From assembly GCF_000383595.1 (NCBI RefSeq), contig NZ_KB911581.1, positions 3,664,265 through 3,728,264 on the forward strand: DNA of 64,000 nucleotides. Direction: 5' to 3'. Shown here one piece after another: positions 12,052 through 24,466 of the stretch. Position 1 is the first letter of the stretch; the number at the start of each line of letters is the position of its first letter. The position numbers and the translations under genes are program-made. Source of the DNA: Streptomyces bottropensis ATCC 25435. Lineage in GTDB: Bacteria > Actinomycetota > Actinomycetes > Streptomycetales > Streptomycetaceae. A model generated the notes under the pieces. The model made no database searches, was not told the origin of the DNA, and saw nothing but the letters and a program-made list of their open reading frames with translations.

Positions 12052-12552
12052 TCAGGCGTCCTCGTGGGTGACCGCGCGGCGCGCGTCCGCGTCCAGGACG
12101 CCCCAGCTGATCAGCTGCTCGGTGAGGACCGAGGGGGACTGATCGTAGATGACGGCGAGTGTGCGCAGGTCGTCCTGACGGATCGAGAGCACCTTGCCGT
12201 TGTAGTCACCGCGCTGGGACTGGATCGTCGCCGCGTAACGCTGCAGCGGGCCCGCCTTCTCGGCCGGCACGTGGGCCAGACGCTCCAGGTCCAGGACGAG
12301 CTTCGGCGGCGGCTCGGCGGCGCCGCCCGGGGTCGTACCGGGAAGCAGTTCCTGCACGGGGACCCCGTAGAAGTCCGCCAGCTCCGCGAGGCGCTGCACG
12401 GTGACGGCGCGGTCGCCGCGCTCGTACGAACCGACCACGACCGCCTTCCAGCGTCCCTGGGACTTCTCCTCGACACCGTGGAGGGAAAGGCCCTGCTGGG
12501 TGCGGATGGCCCGGAGCTTGGCCCCGAGCTGTTTGGCGTATTCGCTGGACAT
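12052..12552 (-). CDS. bldD: BldD, c-di-GMP-dependent master repressor of development
   Basis: Represses sporulation genes during vegetative growth when dimerised by tetrameric c-di-GMP. The 166-residue protein has an N-terminal HTH (about 1-75; LGAKLRAIRTQQGLSLHGVE and the VGSYERGDRAVTVQRLAELA recognition region). A linker rich in Pro/Gly/Ala follows, then the C-terminal domain. The c-di-GMP signature RxD-X8-RxxD is intact as RGDYNGKVLSIRQDD (about 114-128). It is a single gene on the minus strand, divergent from pyrR, and very likely autoregulated through the box just upstream. Confidence 0.97.
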   Translation of the reverse strand: MSSEYAKQLGAKLRAIRTQQGLSLHGVEEKSQGRWKAVVVGSYERGDRAVTVQRLAELADFYGVPVQELLPGTTPGGAAEPPPKLVLDLERLAHVPAEKAGPLQRYAATIQSQRGDYNGKVLSIRQDDLRTLAVIYDQSPSVLTEQLISWGVLDADARRAVTHEDA

Positions 12553-12574
12553 ATAGCTCCCCGGACGAAGGCTG

Positions 12575-12589
12575 GTGACTCACTGTGAG
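12575..12589. promoter_or_regulatory. Putative BldD box upstream of bldD
   Basis: GTGACTCACTGTGAG lies 23-37 bp upstream of the bldD start. It fits the published BldD consensus nTnACnC(A/T)GnGTnAn, as recalled, at all but one fixed position, consistent with the known negative autoregulation of bldD. Confidence 0.65.
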
Positions 12590-12734
12590 GTTACGCAGCG
12601 TGACTCTGCTCCGTCAAGCCGAATGGTCCGCACCGACTCTTCCGTGGTAACCGAGATCCATTGGGCCAGGTGGGTGATCAGGGGCGTTGTCGGGCCTGCT
12701 AACGTGGATGGCGCAATTCCGACGTCCTTTAAGG

Positions 12735-12760
12735 TCCGTCCCGTGAGGCGGAGAAGGGGG
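12735..12760 (+). promoter_or_regulatory. PyrR-binding RNA loop overlapping the pyrR ribosome binding site
   Basis: The pyrR leader has GTCCCGTGAGGC (12738-12749), matching the conserved PyrR anti-antiterminator loop consensus RUCCNGNGAGGY. It sits in a small TCCG/CGGA stem. The Shine-Dalgarno GAGAAGGGGG (12751-12760) follows at once, 10 nt before the ATG. UMP-bound PyrR could block translation of the pyr operon, the mode described for mycobacteria, rather than transcription attenuation. Confidence 0.65.
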
Positions 12761-12770
12761 TCCGTTTCAT

Positions 12771-13370
12771 ATGGACACGCAAGAAACTCCGCATGGAGAC
12801 CCGCACGGGGATGCGCAGGCGTCCGATGACAGGCCCGTTCTCGAAGGCCCCGACATCGCGCGCGTACTGACCCGCATCGCCCACGAGATCGTCGAACGCG
12901 CCAAGGGCGCCGACGACGTGGTGCTCCTCGGCATTCCGACCCGGGGTGTCTTCCTCGCCCAGCGGCTCGCCGCCAAGCTGGAGGAGATCACCGACCGCAA
13001 GATCCCGGTCGGTTCGCTCGACATCACCATGTACCGCGACGACCTGCGCATGCACCCGCCGCGCGCGCTGGCCCGCACCGAGATCCCCGGTGACGGCATC
13101 GACGGCCGCCTGGTCGTCCTCGTCGACGACGTGCTCTTCTCCGGCCGGACGATCCGCGCGGCGCTCGACGCGCTGAACGACATCGGCCGTCCGCGCGCCG
13201 TCCAGCTCGCGGTCCTCGTCGACCGCGGTCACCGCGAACTGCCCATCCGTGCCGACTACGTCGGCAAGAACCTCCCCACGTCGCTGCGGGAGACGGTCAA
13301 GGTCCAGCTCGCCGAGGAAGACGGTCGGGACACCGTCCTGCTCGGTGCGAAGCGGACCGCCCAGCAGTAG
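12771..13370 (+). CDS. pyrR: Bifunctional pyr operon regulator / uracil phosphoribosyltransferase
   Basis: Binds pyr mRNA in a UMP-dependent way and has weak uracil phosphoribosyltransferase activity. The 199-residue protein has a Gly/His/Asp-rich tail of about 20 residues, then the PRTase fold. Motifs are [23 protein letters not shown], the PRPP loop [18 protein letters not shown] and the basic [16 protein letters not shown] that contacts RNA. It is the first gene of the pyr operon (pyrB starts 89 bp later), and its leader holds the predicted target loop. Confidence 0.95.
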   Translation: MDTQETPHGDPHGDAQASDDRPVLEGPDIARVLTRIAHEIVERAKGADDVVLLGIPTRGVFLAQRLAAKLEEITDRKIPVGSLDITMYRDDLRMHPPRALARTEIPGDGIDGRLVVLVDDVLFSGRTIRAALDALNDIGRPRAVQLAVLVDRGHRELPIRADYVGKNLPTSLRETVKVQLAEEDGRDTVLLGAKRTAQQ

Positions 13371-13459
13371 CACGCGCGCGTGCGGCCCCGTGCCGTACGT
13401 CACTTCGTGATGCCCCTGCCTGCCCGGAATCTCCCGAACCGCCTTACGGAGCCTGAAAG

Positions 13460-14440
13460 ATGCAGCGTCATCTCATCTCGGCCGCCGACCTCACCCGCGA
13501 CGACGCCGTCCTGATCCTCGACACCGCCGAGGAGATGGCCCGGGTCGCGGACCGGCCGATCAAGAAACTGCCGACCCTGCGCGGCCGCACGATCGTCAAC
13601 CTCTTCTTCGAGGACTCGACGCGGACGCGGATCTCCTTCGAGGCCGCCGAGAAGCGCCTCTCCGCCGACGTCATCAACTTCACGGCCAAGGGGTCGAGCG
13701 TCTCCAAGGGCGAGTCCCTGAAGGACACCGCGCAGACCCTCGAAGCCATGGGCGTCGACGCCGTCGTCATCCGGCACGGCGCCTCGGGGGCCCCGTACCG
13801 CCTGGCGACCTCCGGCTGGATCGACGCCGCCGTCATCAACGCGGGCGACGGCACCCATCAGCACCCCACCCAGGCCCTGCTGGACGCCTTCACCATGCGC
13901 CGCCGCCTCGTCGGCCGGGACGCCGGACTGGGGCAGGACCTCTCCGGCAAGCGCATCACGCTCGTCGGCGACGTCCTGCACAGCCGCGTCGCCCGCTCCA
14001 ACGTCGATCTGCTGCACACCCTCGGCGCCCAGGTCACCCTCGTCGCCCCGCCCACCCTGGTGCCGGTCGGCGTCCACGCCTGGCCCTGCGAGGTGTCGTA
14101 CGACCTCGACAGCACCCTCGCCAAGTCCGACGCGGTGATGATGCTGCGCGTGCAGCGGGAGCGGATGAACGCGGCGTTCTTCCCCACCGAGCGCGAGTAC
14201 TCCCGGCGCTACGGCCTCGACGGCGACCGCATGGCGCGGATGCCCGAGCACGCCATCGTGATGCACCCGGGCCCGATGGTCCGCGGCATGGAGATCACCG
14301 CCGAGGTCGCGGACTCCGACCGCTGCACCGTCGTCGAGCAGGTCGCCAACGGCGTCTCCATCCGGATGGCCGTGCTGTACCTGCTGCTCGGCGGCAACGA
14401 GCCCGCCGTCACCCACACCCGCACCACCGAGGAGAAGTAA
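13460..14440 (+). CDS. pyrB: Aspartate carbamoyltransferase catalytic chain
   Basis: Condenses carbamoyl phosphate with aspartate to N-carbamoylaspartate, the committed step of UMP synthesis. The 326-residue protein has the carbamoyl-phosphate loop [13 protein letters not shown] (about 50-62), the K-containing 80s-type loop [22 protein letters not shown] (about 135), and [11 protein letters not shown] near the C-terminus. No pyrI-like regulatory chain is adjacent. pyrC begins 3 nt after the stop. Confidence 0.96.
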   Translation: MQRHLISAADLTRDDAVLILDTAEEMARVADRPIKKLPTLRGRTIVNLFFEDSTRTRISFEAAEKRLSADVINFTAKGSSVSKGESLKDTAQTLEAMGVDAVVIRHGASGAPYRLATSGWIDAAVINAGDGTHQHPTQALLDAFTMRRRLVGRDAGLGQDLSGKRITLVGDVLHSRVARSNVDLLHTLGAQVTLVAPPTLVPVGVHAWPCEVSYDLDSTLAKSDAVMMLRVQRERMNAAFFPTEREYSRRYGLDGDRMARMPEHAIVMHPGPMVRGMEITAEVADSDRCTVVEQVANGVSIRMAVLYLLLGGNEPAVTHTRTTEEK

Positions 14441-14443
14441 GAC

Positions 14444-15730
14444 ATGAGCCAGATCCTGATCCGTGGTGCGAAGGTGCTGGGCGGCGAGCCGCAGGACGTG
14501 CTGATCGACGGCGAGACCATCGCCGAGGTGGGAACCGGTCTGTCCGCCGAGGGCGCCGAGGTCGTCGAGGCCGAGGGCAAGGTGCTCCTGCCGGGCCTGG
14601 TCGACCTGCACACCCATCTGCGCGAGCCCGGCCGCGAGGACTCCGAGACCGTGCTCACCGGCACGCGCGCGGCGGCCTCCGGCGGCTACACGGCCGTCTT
14701 CGCCATGGCCAACACCTTCCCCGTCGCCGACACCGCCGGCGTGGTCGAGCAGGTCTACCGGCTCGGCCAGGAGCACGGCTACTGCGACGTGCAGCCCATC
14801 GGCGCCGTCACGGTCGGCCTGGAGGGCAGGAAGCTCGCCGAGCTGGGCGCGATGCACGAGTCGGCCGCCGGGGTCACGGTCTTCTCGGACGACGGCAAGT
14901 GCGTCGACGACGCGGTGATCATGCGGCGGGCCCTGGAGTACGTGAAGGCCTTCGGCGGGGTCGTCGCCCAGCACGCGCAGGAGCCGCGCCTCACCGAGGG
15001 CGCCCAGATGAACGAGGGCGTCGTCTCCGCCGAGCTGGGCCTCGGCGGCTGGCCGGCGGTGGCCGAAGAATCGATCATCGCCCGGGACGTCCTGCTCGCC
15101 GAGCACGTCGGCTCCCGCGTCCACATCTGCCACCTGTCGACCGCCGGGTCCGTCGAGATCGTCCGCTGGGCCAAGTCCCGCGGGATCGACGTCACCGCCG
15201 AGGTCACCCCGCACCACCTGCTCCTCACCGACGAGCTGGTGCGCTCCTACAACCCGGTCTACAAGGTCAACCCGCCGCTGCGCACCGAGCGCGACGTGCT
15301 GGCGCTGCGCGAGGCCCTCGCCGACGGCACGATCGACATCGTCGCCACCGACCACGCCCCGCACCCCCACGAGGACAAGGACTGCGAGTGGGCCGCGGCG
15401 GCCATGGGCATGGTCGGCCTGGAGACCGCGCTGTCCGTGGTCCAGGAGACGATGGTCGCCACCGGTCTGCTCGACTGGGCGGGCGTCGCGGACCGTATGT
15501 CGGTCAAGCCCGCGAAGATCGGGCGGGCGGCCGGTCACGGACGTCCCGTCTCGGCAGGTGAGCCCGCCAACCTCACGCTCGTCGACACGGCATACCGTGG
15601 GTCGGTGGATCCCGCGGGCTTCGCCTCGCGCAGCCGCAACACTCCCTACGAGGGCCGCGAGCTGCCGGGCCGTGTCACGCACACGTGGCTGCGGGGCAAG
15701 GCCACGCTCGTCGACGGGAAGCTCACGTGA
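14444..15730 (+). CDS. pyrC: Dihydroorotase
   Basis: Zinc amidohydrolase closing carbamoylaspartate to dihydroorotate. The 428-residue class I enzyme has the metal motif [10 protein letters not shown] (about 54-63), the DDGKCVDD segment, His ligands in VAQHAQEP and HICHLST, and the catalytic Asp in [12 protein letters not shown]. Downstream of pyrB by 3 nt; its stop overlaps the next GTG, so it is within the coupled pyr operon. Confidence 0.95.
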   Translation: MSQILIRGAKVLGGEPQDVLIDGETIAEVGTGLSAEGAEVVEAEGKVLLPGLVDLHTHLREPGREDSETVLTGTRAAASGGYTAVFAMANTFPVADTAGVVEQVYRLGQEHGYCDVQPIGAVTVGLEGRKLAELGAMHESAAGVTVFSDDGKCVDDAVIMRRALEYVKAFGGVVAQHAQEPRLTEGAQMNEGVVSAELGLGGWPAVAEESIIARDVLLAEHVGSRVHICHLSTAGSVEIVRWAKSRGIDVTAEVTPHHLLLTDELVRSYNPVYKVNPPLRTERDVLALREALADGTIDIVATDHAPHPHEDKDCEWAAAAMGMVGLETALSVVQETMVATGLLDWAGVADRMSVKPAKIGRAAGHGRPVSAGEPANLTLVDTAYRGSVDPAGFASRSRNTPYEGRELPGRVTHTWLRGKATLVDGKLT

Positions 15731-16293
15731 CACCTGTAATTCTGCTGGCCGCGCAGAAGGAATCGGCCGAGGTCACCGACTGGGCCGCGCGCATCGGCTG
15801 GGTCGTCGGACTCGCCCTCTTCGTCGCGCTCGTCTACTGGCTGATGCGCGAGGGCTGGAAGTGGCGCGGCACGCTCCAGAGCGACCTGCCCGCCCTCCCC
15901 ACCGCGCCGGACGAGCCGGGCGAGGCCAGACTGGGCATGAGCGGCCGCTACCACGGATCCACCACCGCCGGGCAGTGGCTCGACCGCATCGTGGCGCACG
16001 GCCTGGGCGCCCGCAGCCGCGTCGAGCTGACCCTGACGGACGCGGGACTGGACGTCGTACGCCCCGGAGCGACCGACTTCTTCGTGCCGGTCGGCGCCCT
16101 GCGCGAGGCCCGGCTCGACAAGGGCATCGCCGGCAAGGTCCTCACCGAGGGCGGGCTGCTGGTCGTCACCTGGGAGCACGGCGGCAAGCTGCTCGACTCC
16201 GGGTTCCGCTCCGACCGCGCGGCCGAGCACAACGAGTGGGTCGAGACCCTGAACCAGATGATCAACAAGACGGAAACGGAAGGCGCACGATGA
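15727..16293 (+). CDS. Small membrane-anchored PH-like domain protein between pyrC and carA
   Basis: A 188-residue protein with one N-terminal membrane segment ([18 protein letters not shown], about 23-40) and a soluble C-terminal domain. This domain includes [20 protein letters not shown] and ends near [14 protein letters not shown]. It resembles the bacterial PH-like domain family seen at this position in actinomycetes. It overlaps pyrC (GTGA) and carA (ATGA), so it is translated with the pathway. Its biochemical role is not known to me; topology suggests the domain is cytoplasmic at the membrane. Confidence 0.85.
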   Translation: MTPVILLAAQKESAEVTDWAARIGWVVGLALFVALVYWLMREGWKWRGTLQSDLPALPTAPDEPGEARLGMSGRYHGSTTAGQWLDRIVAHGLGARSRVELTLTDAGLDVVRPGATDFFVPVGALREARLDKGIAGKVLTEGGLLVVTWEHGGKLLDSGFRSDRAAEHNEWVETLNQMINKTETEGAR

Positions 16294-17439
16294 CGACCTC
16301 CACTCAGGGGAACGCCTCGCAGAGGAAAGGGGCGCTTCCCGCCGTACTCGTCCTGGAGGACGGCCGGATCTTCCGCGGCCGTGCCTACGGGGCCGTGGGG
16401 GTGACCTTCGGCGAGGCCGTGTTCTCCACCGGGATGACCGGCTACCAGGAGACCCTCACCGACCCGTCGTACCACCGCCAGGTGGTCGTCATGACCGCCC
16501 CGCACGTCGGCAACACCGGCGTCAACGACGAGGACCCCGAGTCCAGGAAGATCTGGGTCTCCGGATACGTCGTCCGCGACCCCGCGCGCGTGCCCTCCAA
16601 CTGGCGCTCCCGGCGCTCCCTGGACGACGAACTGCGTGCCCAGGGCGTCGTCGGGATCTCCGGCATCGACACCCGCGCCCTCACCCGCCACCTCCGTGAG
16701 CGCGGCGCCATGCGCGTCGGCATCTTCTCCGGCGACGCGCTGCCCGACGAGGGCGTCATGCTCACCGAGGTCCGCGAGGCCCCGGAGATGAAGGGCGCGA
16801 ACCTCTCCGCGGAGGTCGCCACGAAGGAGACGTACGTCGTCCCGGCGATCGGCACCAGGAAGTTCACCGTCGCCGCCGTCGACCTCGGCATCAAGGGCAT
16901 GACCCCGCACCGCATGGCCGAGCGCGGCATCGAGGTGCACGTGCTCCCGGCCACGGCGACCGCAGAGGACGTGTTCGCCGTGAACCCCGACGGCGTGTTC
17001 TTCTCCAACGGCCCCGGTGACCCGGCCACCGCCGACCACCCGGTCTCCGTCATGCGGGCGGTCCTGGAGCGCGGCACCCCGCTCTTCGGCATCTGCTTCG
17101 GCAACCAGATCCTCGGGCGCGCGCTCGGCTTCGGCACCTACAAGCTGAAGTACGGCCACCGAGGCATCAACCAGCCCGTGCAGGACCGTACGACCGGCAA
17201 GGTCGAGGTCACCGCGCACAACCACGGTTTCGCCGTCGACGCCCCGCTCGACCAGGTCTCCGAGACCCCCTTCGGTCGCGCCGAGGTCTCCCACGTGTGC
17301 CTCAACGACAACGTGGTGGAGGGGCTCCAGCTCCTCGACCGCCCCGCCTTCAGCGTCCAGTACCACCCCGAAGCGGCAGCGGGCCCGCACGACGCCGCCT
17401 ACCTGTTCGACCGCTTCGTATCCCTGATGGAGGGCCAGC

Positions 17440-17447
<8 letters not shown>
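16290..17447 (+). CDS. carA: Carbamoyl-phosphate synthase small (glutaminase) subunit
   Basis: Releases ammonia from glutamine and channels it to CarB. The 385-residue protein has an N-terminal CPSase small domain ([22 protein letters not shown], in part) and a class I glutamine amidotransferase domain. The nucleophile is Cys about 269 in GICFGNQ, with the triad completed by YHPE near the end. GICFGNQ differs from the commoner GICLGHQ but keeps the nucleophile elbow. The start overlaps the previous gene by 4 bp and the end overlaps carB by 8 bp. Confidence 0.96.
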
Positions 17448-20748
<3,301 letters not shown>

Positions 20749-20755
20749 CAGCCCT

Positions 20756-20785
20756 GAGGGGGACATCGGAAACGGTGTCCCCCTC
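20756..20785 (+). terminator. Hairpin between carB and pyrD
   Basis: Perfect 10-bp stem GAGGGGGACA / TGTCCCCCTC with a 10-nt loop, 7 nt after the carB stop and 43 nt before pyrD. It may be a partial terminator that lowers pyrDF expression relative to carAB. Confidence 0.6.
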
Positions 20786-20828
20786 TTCGTGAGACCTCTT
20801 CGTGAGGCGCTCCTGCGAGGACATGAAC

Positions 20829-21935
20829 ATGTACAAGCTCTTCTTCCGTCTGGTTTTCACACGGATGGACCCGGAGGCGGCCCACCACCTGGCCTTCCGC
20901 TGGATCCGTCTCGCCGTCCGCGTCCCCGTCCTGCGTACCTTCGTGGCCGCCGCCCTCGCGCCGCGCTACCGGGAACTGCGCACCGAGGCGTTCGGTCTGC
21001 GCATGCACGGCCCGTTCGGGCTGGCCGCCGGCTTCGACAAGAACGCCGTCGCGATCGACGGGATGTCGATGCTCGGGTTCGACCACGTCGAGATCGGCAC
21101 GGTGACGGGCGAGGCCCAGCCCGGCAACCCCCGGCAGCGGCTGTTCCGCCTGGTCGCCGACCGCGCGCTGATCAACCGCATGGGCTTCAACAACGACGGC
21201 TCGCTCGCCGTCGCCGCGCGCCTGGCCTCCCGCACGCCCGTGTTCAGGACCGTCGTGGGCGTCAACATCGGCAAGACCAAGGTCGTCCCGGAGGAGGAGG
21301 CCGCGGGGGACTACGTGAAGTCCGCCGAGCGCCTCGCGCCGTACGCCGACTACCTGGTCGTCAACGTCTCCTCGCCCAACACGCCCGGCCTGCGCAACCT
21401 CCAGGCCACGGAGGCGCTGCGGCCGCTGCTCACCGCCGTGCGCGAGGCCGCCGACCGCACGGTCCGCACCCGCCGGGTGCCGCTGCTGGTGAAGATCGCG
21501 CCGGACCTCGCCGACGAGGACGTCGACGCGGTCGCCGACCTCGCCGTGGAGCTGGGCCTGGACGGGATCATCGCCACGAACACCACCATCGCGCGCGAGG
21601 GACTCGGTCTGACATCCGAACCCACGCTGGTGAAGGAGACGGGCGGACTCTCCGGAGCCCCCGTCAAGGACCGCTCCCTGGCGGTGCTGCGGCGCCTCTA
21701 CGCGCGCGTGGGCGACCGGATCACCCTGGTGGGGGTCGGCGGCGTCGAGAACGCCGAGGACGCCTGGCAGCGCATCCTGGCGGGCGCCACGCTCGTCCAG
21801 GGCTACAGCGCCTTCGTCTACGAGGGCCCCTTCTGGGCCCGCGCCGTTCACAAGGGCCTGGCCGCCCGCCTGCGTACGAGTCCGTACGCCACCCTCGCCG
21901 ACGCGGTCGGCGCCGACGTGAGGAAGACGGTATGA
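20829..21935 (+). CDS. pyrD: Dihydroorotate dehydrogenase, class 2 (quinone)
   Basis: Membrane-associated flavoenzyme oxidising dihydroorotate to orotate with quinone as acceptor. The ATG at 20829 is chosen because GAGG lies 8 nt upstream; an in-frame ATG 6 nt earlier is too close to it. The 368-residue protein has the class 2 N-terminal amphipathic helices ([20 protein letters not shown]), FMN site [19 protein letters not shown], catalytic Ser in [12 protein letters not shown] and the [11 protein letters not shown] phosphate loop. The stop overlaps pyrF. Confidence 0.94.
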   Translation: MYKLFFRLVFTRMDPEAAHHLAFRWIRLAVRVPVLRTFVAAALAPRYRELRTEAFGLRMHGPFGLAAGFDKNAVAIDGMSMLGFDHVEIGTVTGEAQPGNPRQRLFRLVADRALINRMGFNNDGSLAVAARLASRTPVFRTVVGVNIGKTKVVPEEEAAGDYVKSAERLAPYADYLVVNVSSPNTPGLRNLQATEALRPLLTAVREAADRTVRTRRVPLLVKIAPDLADEDVDAVADLAVELGLDGIIATNTTIAREGLGLTSEPTLVKETGGLSGAPVKDRSLAVLRRLYARVGDRITLVGVGGVENAEDAWQRILAGATLVQGYSAFVYEGPFWARAVHKGLAARLRTSPYATLADAVGADVRKTV

Positions 21936-22771
21936 CCGAGCCCTTCGGCGCACGGCTGCGCCGGTCCATGGACGAGCGCGGGGCGCTGTGCGTGGGCATC
22001 GACCCGCACGCCTCCCTGCTCGCCGACTGGGGCCTGAACGACGACGTCGCGGGCCTGGAACGCTTCAGCCGCACGGTCGTTGCGGCACTCGCGGACCGGG
22101 TCGCCGTCCTCAAGCCCCAGAGCGCGTTCTTCGAGCGCTTCGGATCGCGTGGCGTCGCCGTACTGGAGAAGTCCGTCCAGGAGGCACGGGCCGCCGGCGC
22201 GCTGGTCGTCATGGACGCCAAGCGCGGTGACATCGGCTCCACCATGGCCGCGTACGCCGAGACCTTCCTGCACAAGGACGCGCCGCTGTTCTCGGACGCG
22301 CTGACGGTCTCGCCGTACCTGGGCTACGGCTCCCTGAAGCCCGCCGTGTCCCTGGCCCGCGAGAACGGGTCCGGACTGTTCGTGCTGGCGCTCACCTCGA
22401 ACCCGGAGGGCGGCGAGGTGCAGCACGCGGTGCGCGGCGACGGACGGAACGTCGGCGCGACCATGCTGGCGCACCTGGCGGCCGAGAACGCCGGCGAGGA
22501 GCCCCTGGGCTCCTTCGGCGCCGTCGTCGGCGCCACGCTCGGTGACCTCTCGTCCTACGACCTGAACATCGGTGGACCTCTCCTCGCGCCCGGGATCGGT
22601 GCCCAGGGAGCCACTCCGGCCGATCTCCCGGCGGTCTTCGGCAGTGCTGTGCGCCAGGTGCTTCCGAACGTCAGCCGAGGTGTTCTTCGTCACGGTCCCG
22701 ACATCGTCGCGCTGCGTGACGCCTCGGATCGTTTCGCGGACGAGATCCGTTCCGCGACGGCGACCGCCTGA
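21932..22771 (+). CDS. pyrF: Orotidine 5'-phosphate decarboxylase, type 2
   Basis: Decarboxylates OMP to UMP, the last step of the pathway. The 279-residue protein of the longer type 2 subgroup has GIDPHASLLADWGL, the catalytic VVMDAKRGDIGSTM (about 91-104; Asp/Lys pair) and a C-terminal phosphate loop in LAPGIGAQGATPADL. ATG overlaps pyrD by 4 bp. No terminator-like hairpin is obvious in the following 265 bp before the sIHF gene. Confidence 0.95.
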   Translation: MTEPFGARLRRSMDERGALCVGIDPHASLLADWGLNDDVAGLERFSRTVVAALADRVAVLKPQSAFFERFGSRGVAVLEKSVQEARAAGALVVMDAKRGDIGSTMAAYAETFLHKDAPLFSDALTVSPYLGYGSLKPAVSLARENGSGLFVLALTSNPEGGEVQHAVRGDGRNVGATMLAHLAAENAGEEPLGSFGAVVGATLGDLSSYDLNIGGPLLAPGIGAQGATPADLPAVFGSAVRQVLPNVSRGVLRHGPDIVALRDASDRFADEIRSATATA

Positions 22772-23036
22772 GACCTCCGATGAGTGCCGGGGGTCGGTTC
22801 CCGGACGACTTGAGTCTGAATACATTCTCAAATCCGGGGCATTATGCGGCTTATGTCCGACTCCATGGAGGCTGACCAGGACTTTTCCGCTGTTCTCGCT
22901 GACTCCGGCGGACTTGGCCGCTAGTCTCCGAGCAGGGTCAACGGGCGAGCGTGTTGCTCGTGGCACCCCAGGTGAGGGGCGACTAGGTTCCTCACCGGTC
23001 CGTATCCGACAGTTCGACATCCGAGGTGACGTAGGC

Positions 23037-23360
23037 GTGGCTCTTCCGCCCCTTACCCCTGAACAGCGCGCAGCCGCGCTCGAAAAGGCCGCCGCGGCTC
23101 GCCGGGAGCGGGCCGAGGTCAAGAATCGACTCAAGCACTCCGGCGCCTCCCTGCACGAGGTCATCAAGCAGGGCCAGGAGAACGACGTCATCGGCAAGAT
23201 GAAGGTCTCCGCCCTGCTCGAGTCCCTGCCGGGCGTGGGCAAGGTCCGCGCCAAGCAGATCATGGAGCGACTGGGCATCTCCGAAAGCCGTCGTGTACGC
23301 GGCCTCGGTTCCAACCAGATCGCCTCCCTGGAGCGTGAGTTCGGCAGCACCGGTTCCTGA
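23037..23360 (+). CDS. sihF: Integration host factor-like nucleoid protein (sIHF/mIHF)
   Basis: Small basic actinobacterial nucleoid-associated protein that binds DNA without sequence specificity and affects supercoiling, development and antibiotic production. The 107-residue protein starts at GTG (VALPPLTPEQRAAALEKAAA). It has a long N-terminal helix rich in Ala/Arg/Lys and a helix-two-turn-helix core, SALLESLPGVGKVRAKQIME, followed by RRVRGLGSNQ. Length and motifs match Streptomyces sIHF. The frame is open upstream, but homology starts here. The following gmk has its own start 60 bp on. Confidence 0.93.
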   Translation: MALPPLTPEQRAAALEKAAAARRERAEVKNRLKHSGASLHEVIKQGQENDVIGKMKVSALLESLPGVGKVRAKQIMERLGISESRRVRGLGSNQIASLEREFGSTGS

Positions 23361-23420
23361 TCCCGGGCACTGACGGGCAGGGAGTCCCGGGCACTCCGGG
23401 ATTGCTGGAATAATCGCTGC

Positions 23421-24014
23421 ATGGCTGCAACATTCCGGGGGACGACCCCCGAGCCCCCGGACGTACGTCCGCGGCTGACCGTGCTCTCCGGCCCTTCAGG
23501 GGTCGGCAAGAGCACGGTCGTCGCCCATATGCGCAAGGCACACCCCGAGGTGTGGCTCTCGGTGTCGGCGACGACCCGCAAGCCGCGTCCCGGCGAGCAG
23601 CACGGAGTCCACTACTTCTTCGTCACCGACGACGAGATGGACAAGCTGATCGCCAACGGCGAACTGCTGGAGTGGGCCGAGTTCGCCGGCAACCGCTACG
23701 GCACCCCCCGGGCCGCCGTGCTCGAACGCCTTGAGCGGGGCGAGCCGGTCCTGCTGGAGATCGACCTCCAGGGCGCGCGGCAGGTTCGCGAGTCCATGCC
23801 GGACGCCCAGCTGGTGTTCCTGGCTCCCCCTTCCTGGGAGGAGCTGGTGCGCAGGCTCACCGGGCGGGGCACCGAGCCGCCCGACGTGATCGAACGCCGC
23901 CTGGAGGCGGCCAAGATCGAGCTGGCGGCCGAGCCGGAGTTCGACGTGACCCTGGTCAACACCTCCGTCGAGGACGTGGCCCGCGAGCTGCTAGCCTTGA
24001 TGGATGTTGTGTGA
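23421..24014 (+). CDS. gmk: Guanylate kinase
   Basis: Phosphorylates GMP to GDP. The 197-residue protein has the P-loop [13 protein letters not shown] (about 22-34), the GMP-binding [32 protein letters not shown] and the lid [18 protein letters not shown]. Between sIHF and rpoZ, as in other actinomycetes. rpoZ begins 64 bp downstream. Confidence 0.96.
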   Translation: MAATFRGTTPEPPDVRPRLTVLSGPSGVGKSTVVAHMRKAHPEVWLSVSATTRKPRPGEQHGVHYFFVTDDEMDKLIANGELLEWAEFAGNRYGTPRAAVLERLERGEPVLLEIDLQGARQVRESMPDAQLVFLAPPSWEELVRRLTGRGTEPPDVIERRLEAAKIELAAEPEFDVTLVNTSVEDVARELLALMDVV

Positions 24015-24078
24015 TCACGGGCTCTGTCCGTTTTCTGTGATCACGACCGATCTTTTCCCATCCATCGGAAGGTAGAGC

Positions 24079-24348
24079 GTGTCCTCTTCCATCTCCGCGC
24101 CCGAGGGCATCATCAACCCGCCGATCGACGAGCTCCTCGAGGCAACCGACTCGAAGTACAGCCTCGTGATCTACGCGGCCAAGCGTGCTCGCCAGATCAA
24201 CGCGTACTACTCGCAGCTCGGCGAGGGTCTCCTCGAATACGTCGGTCCGCTCGTCGACACCCACGTGCACGAGAAGCCGCTCTCGATCGCCCTGCGCGAG
24301 ATCAACGCGGGTCTGCTGACCTCCGAGGCCGTCGAAGGCCCCGCGTAA
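24079..24348 (+). CDS. rpoZ: RNA polymerase omega subunit
   Basis: Assists assembly of beta' into RNA polymerase and is needed for normal development in Streptomyces. The 89-residue protein has a GTG start. It shows the omega core: [33 protein letters not shown] (MAR-like helix) and [13 protein letters not shown]. The upstream AGGTAGAGCG is a modest ribosome binding site. A long terminator hairpin follows. Confidence 0.95.
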   Translation: MSSSISAPEGIINPPIDELLEATDSKYSLVIYAAKRARQINAYYSQLGEGLLEYVGPLVDTHVHEKPLSIALREINAGLLTSEAVEGPA

Positions 24349-24377
24349 GTCATATCGGCAGATCGCAGTAGCGTTTT

Positions 24378-24412
24378 CCACAGGCCCGGCAGTGCGACTG
24401 CCGGGCCTGTGG
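24378..24412 (+). terminator. Terminator after rpoZ
   Basis: Perfect 16-bp stem CCACAGGCCCGGCAGT / ACTGCCGGGCCTGTGG with a 3-nt loop, 30 nt after the rpoZ stop. One of the strongest hairpins in the window. Confidence 0.85.
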
Positions 24413-24466
24413 TGTGTCATTGAGGCGTCACGCAGAGGCGTACGCATCCGAGTGCGGGGAGGCACG

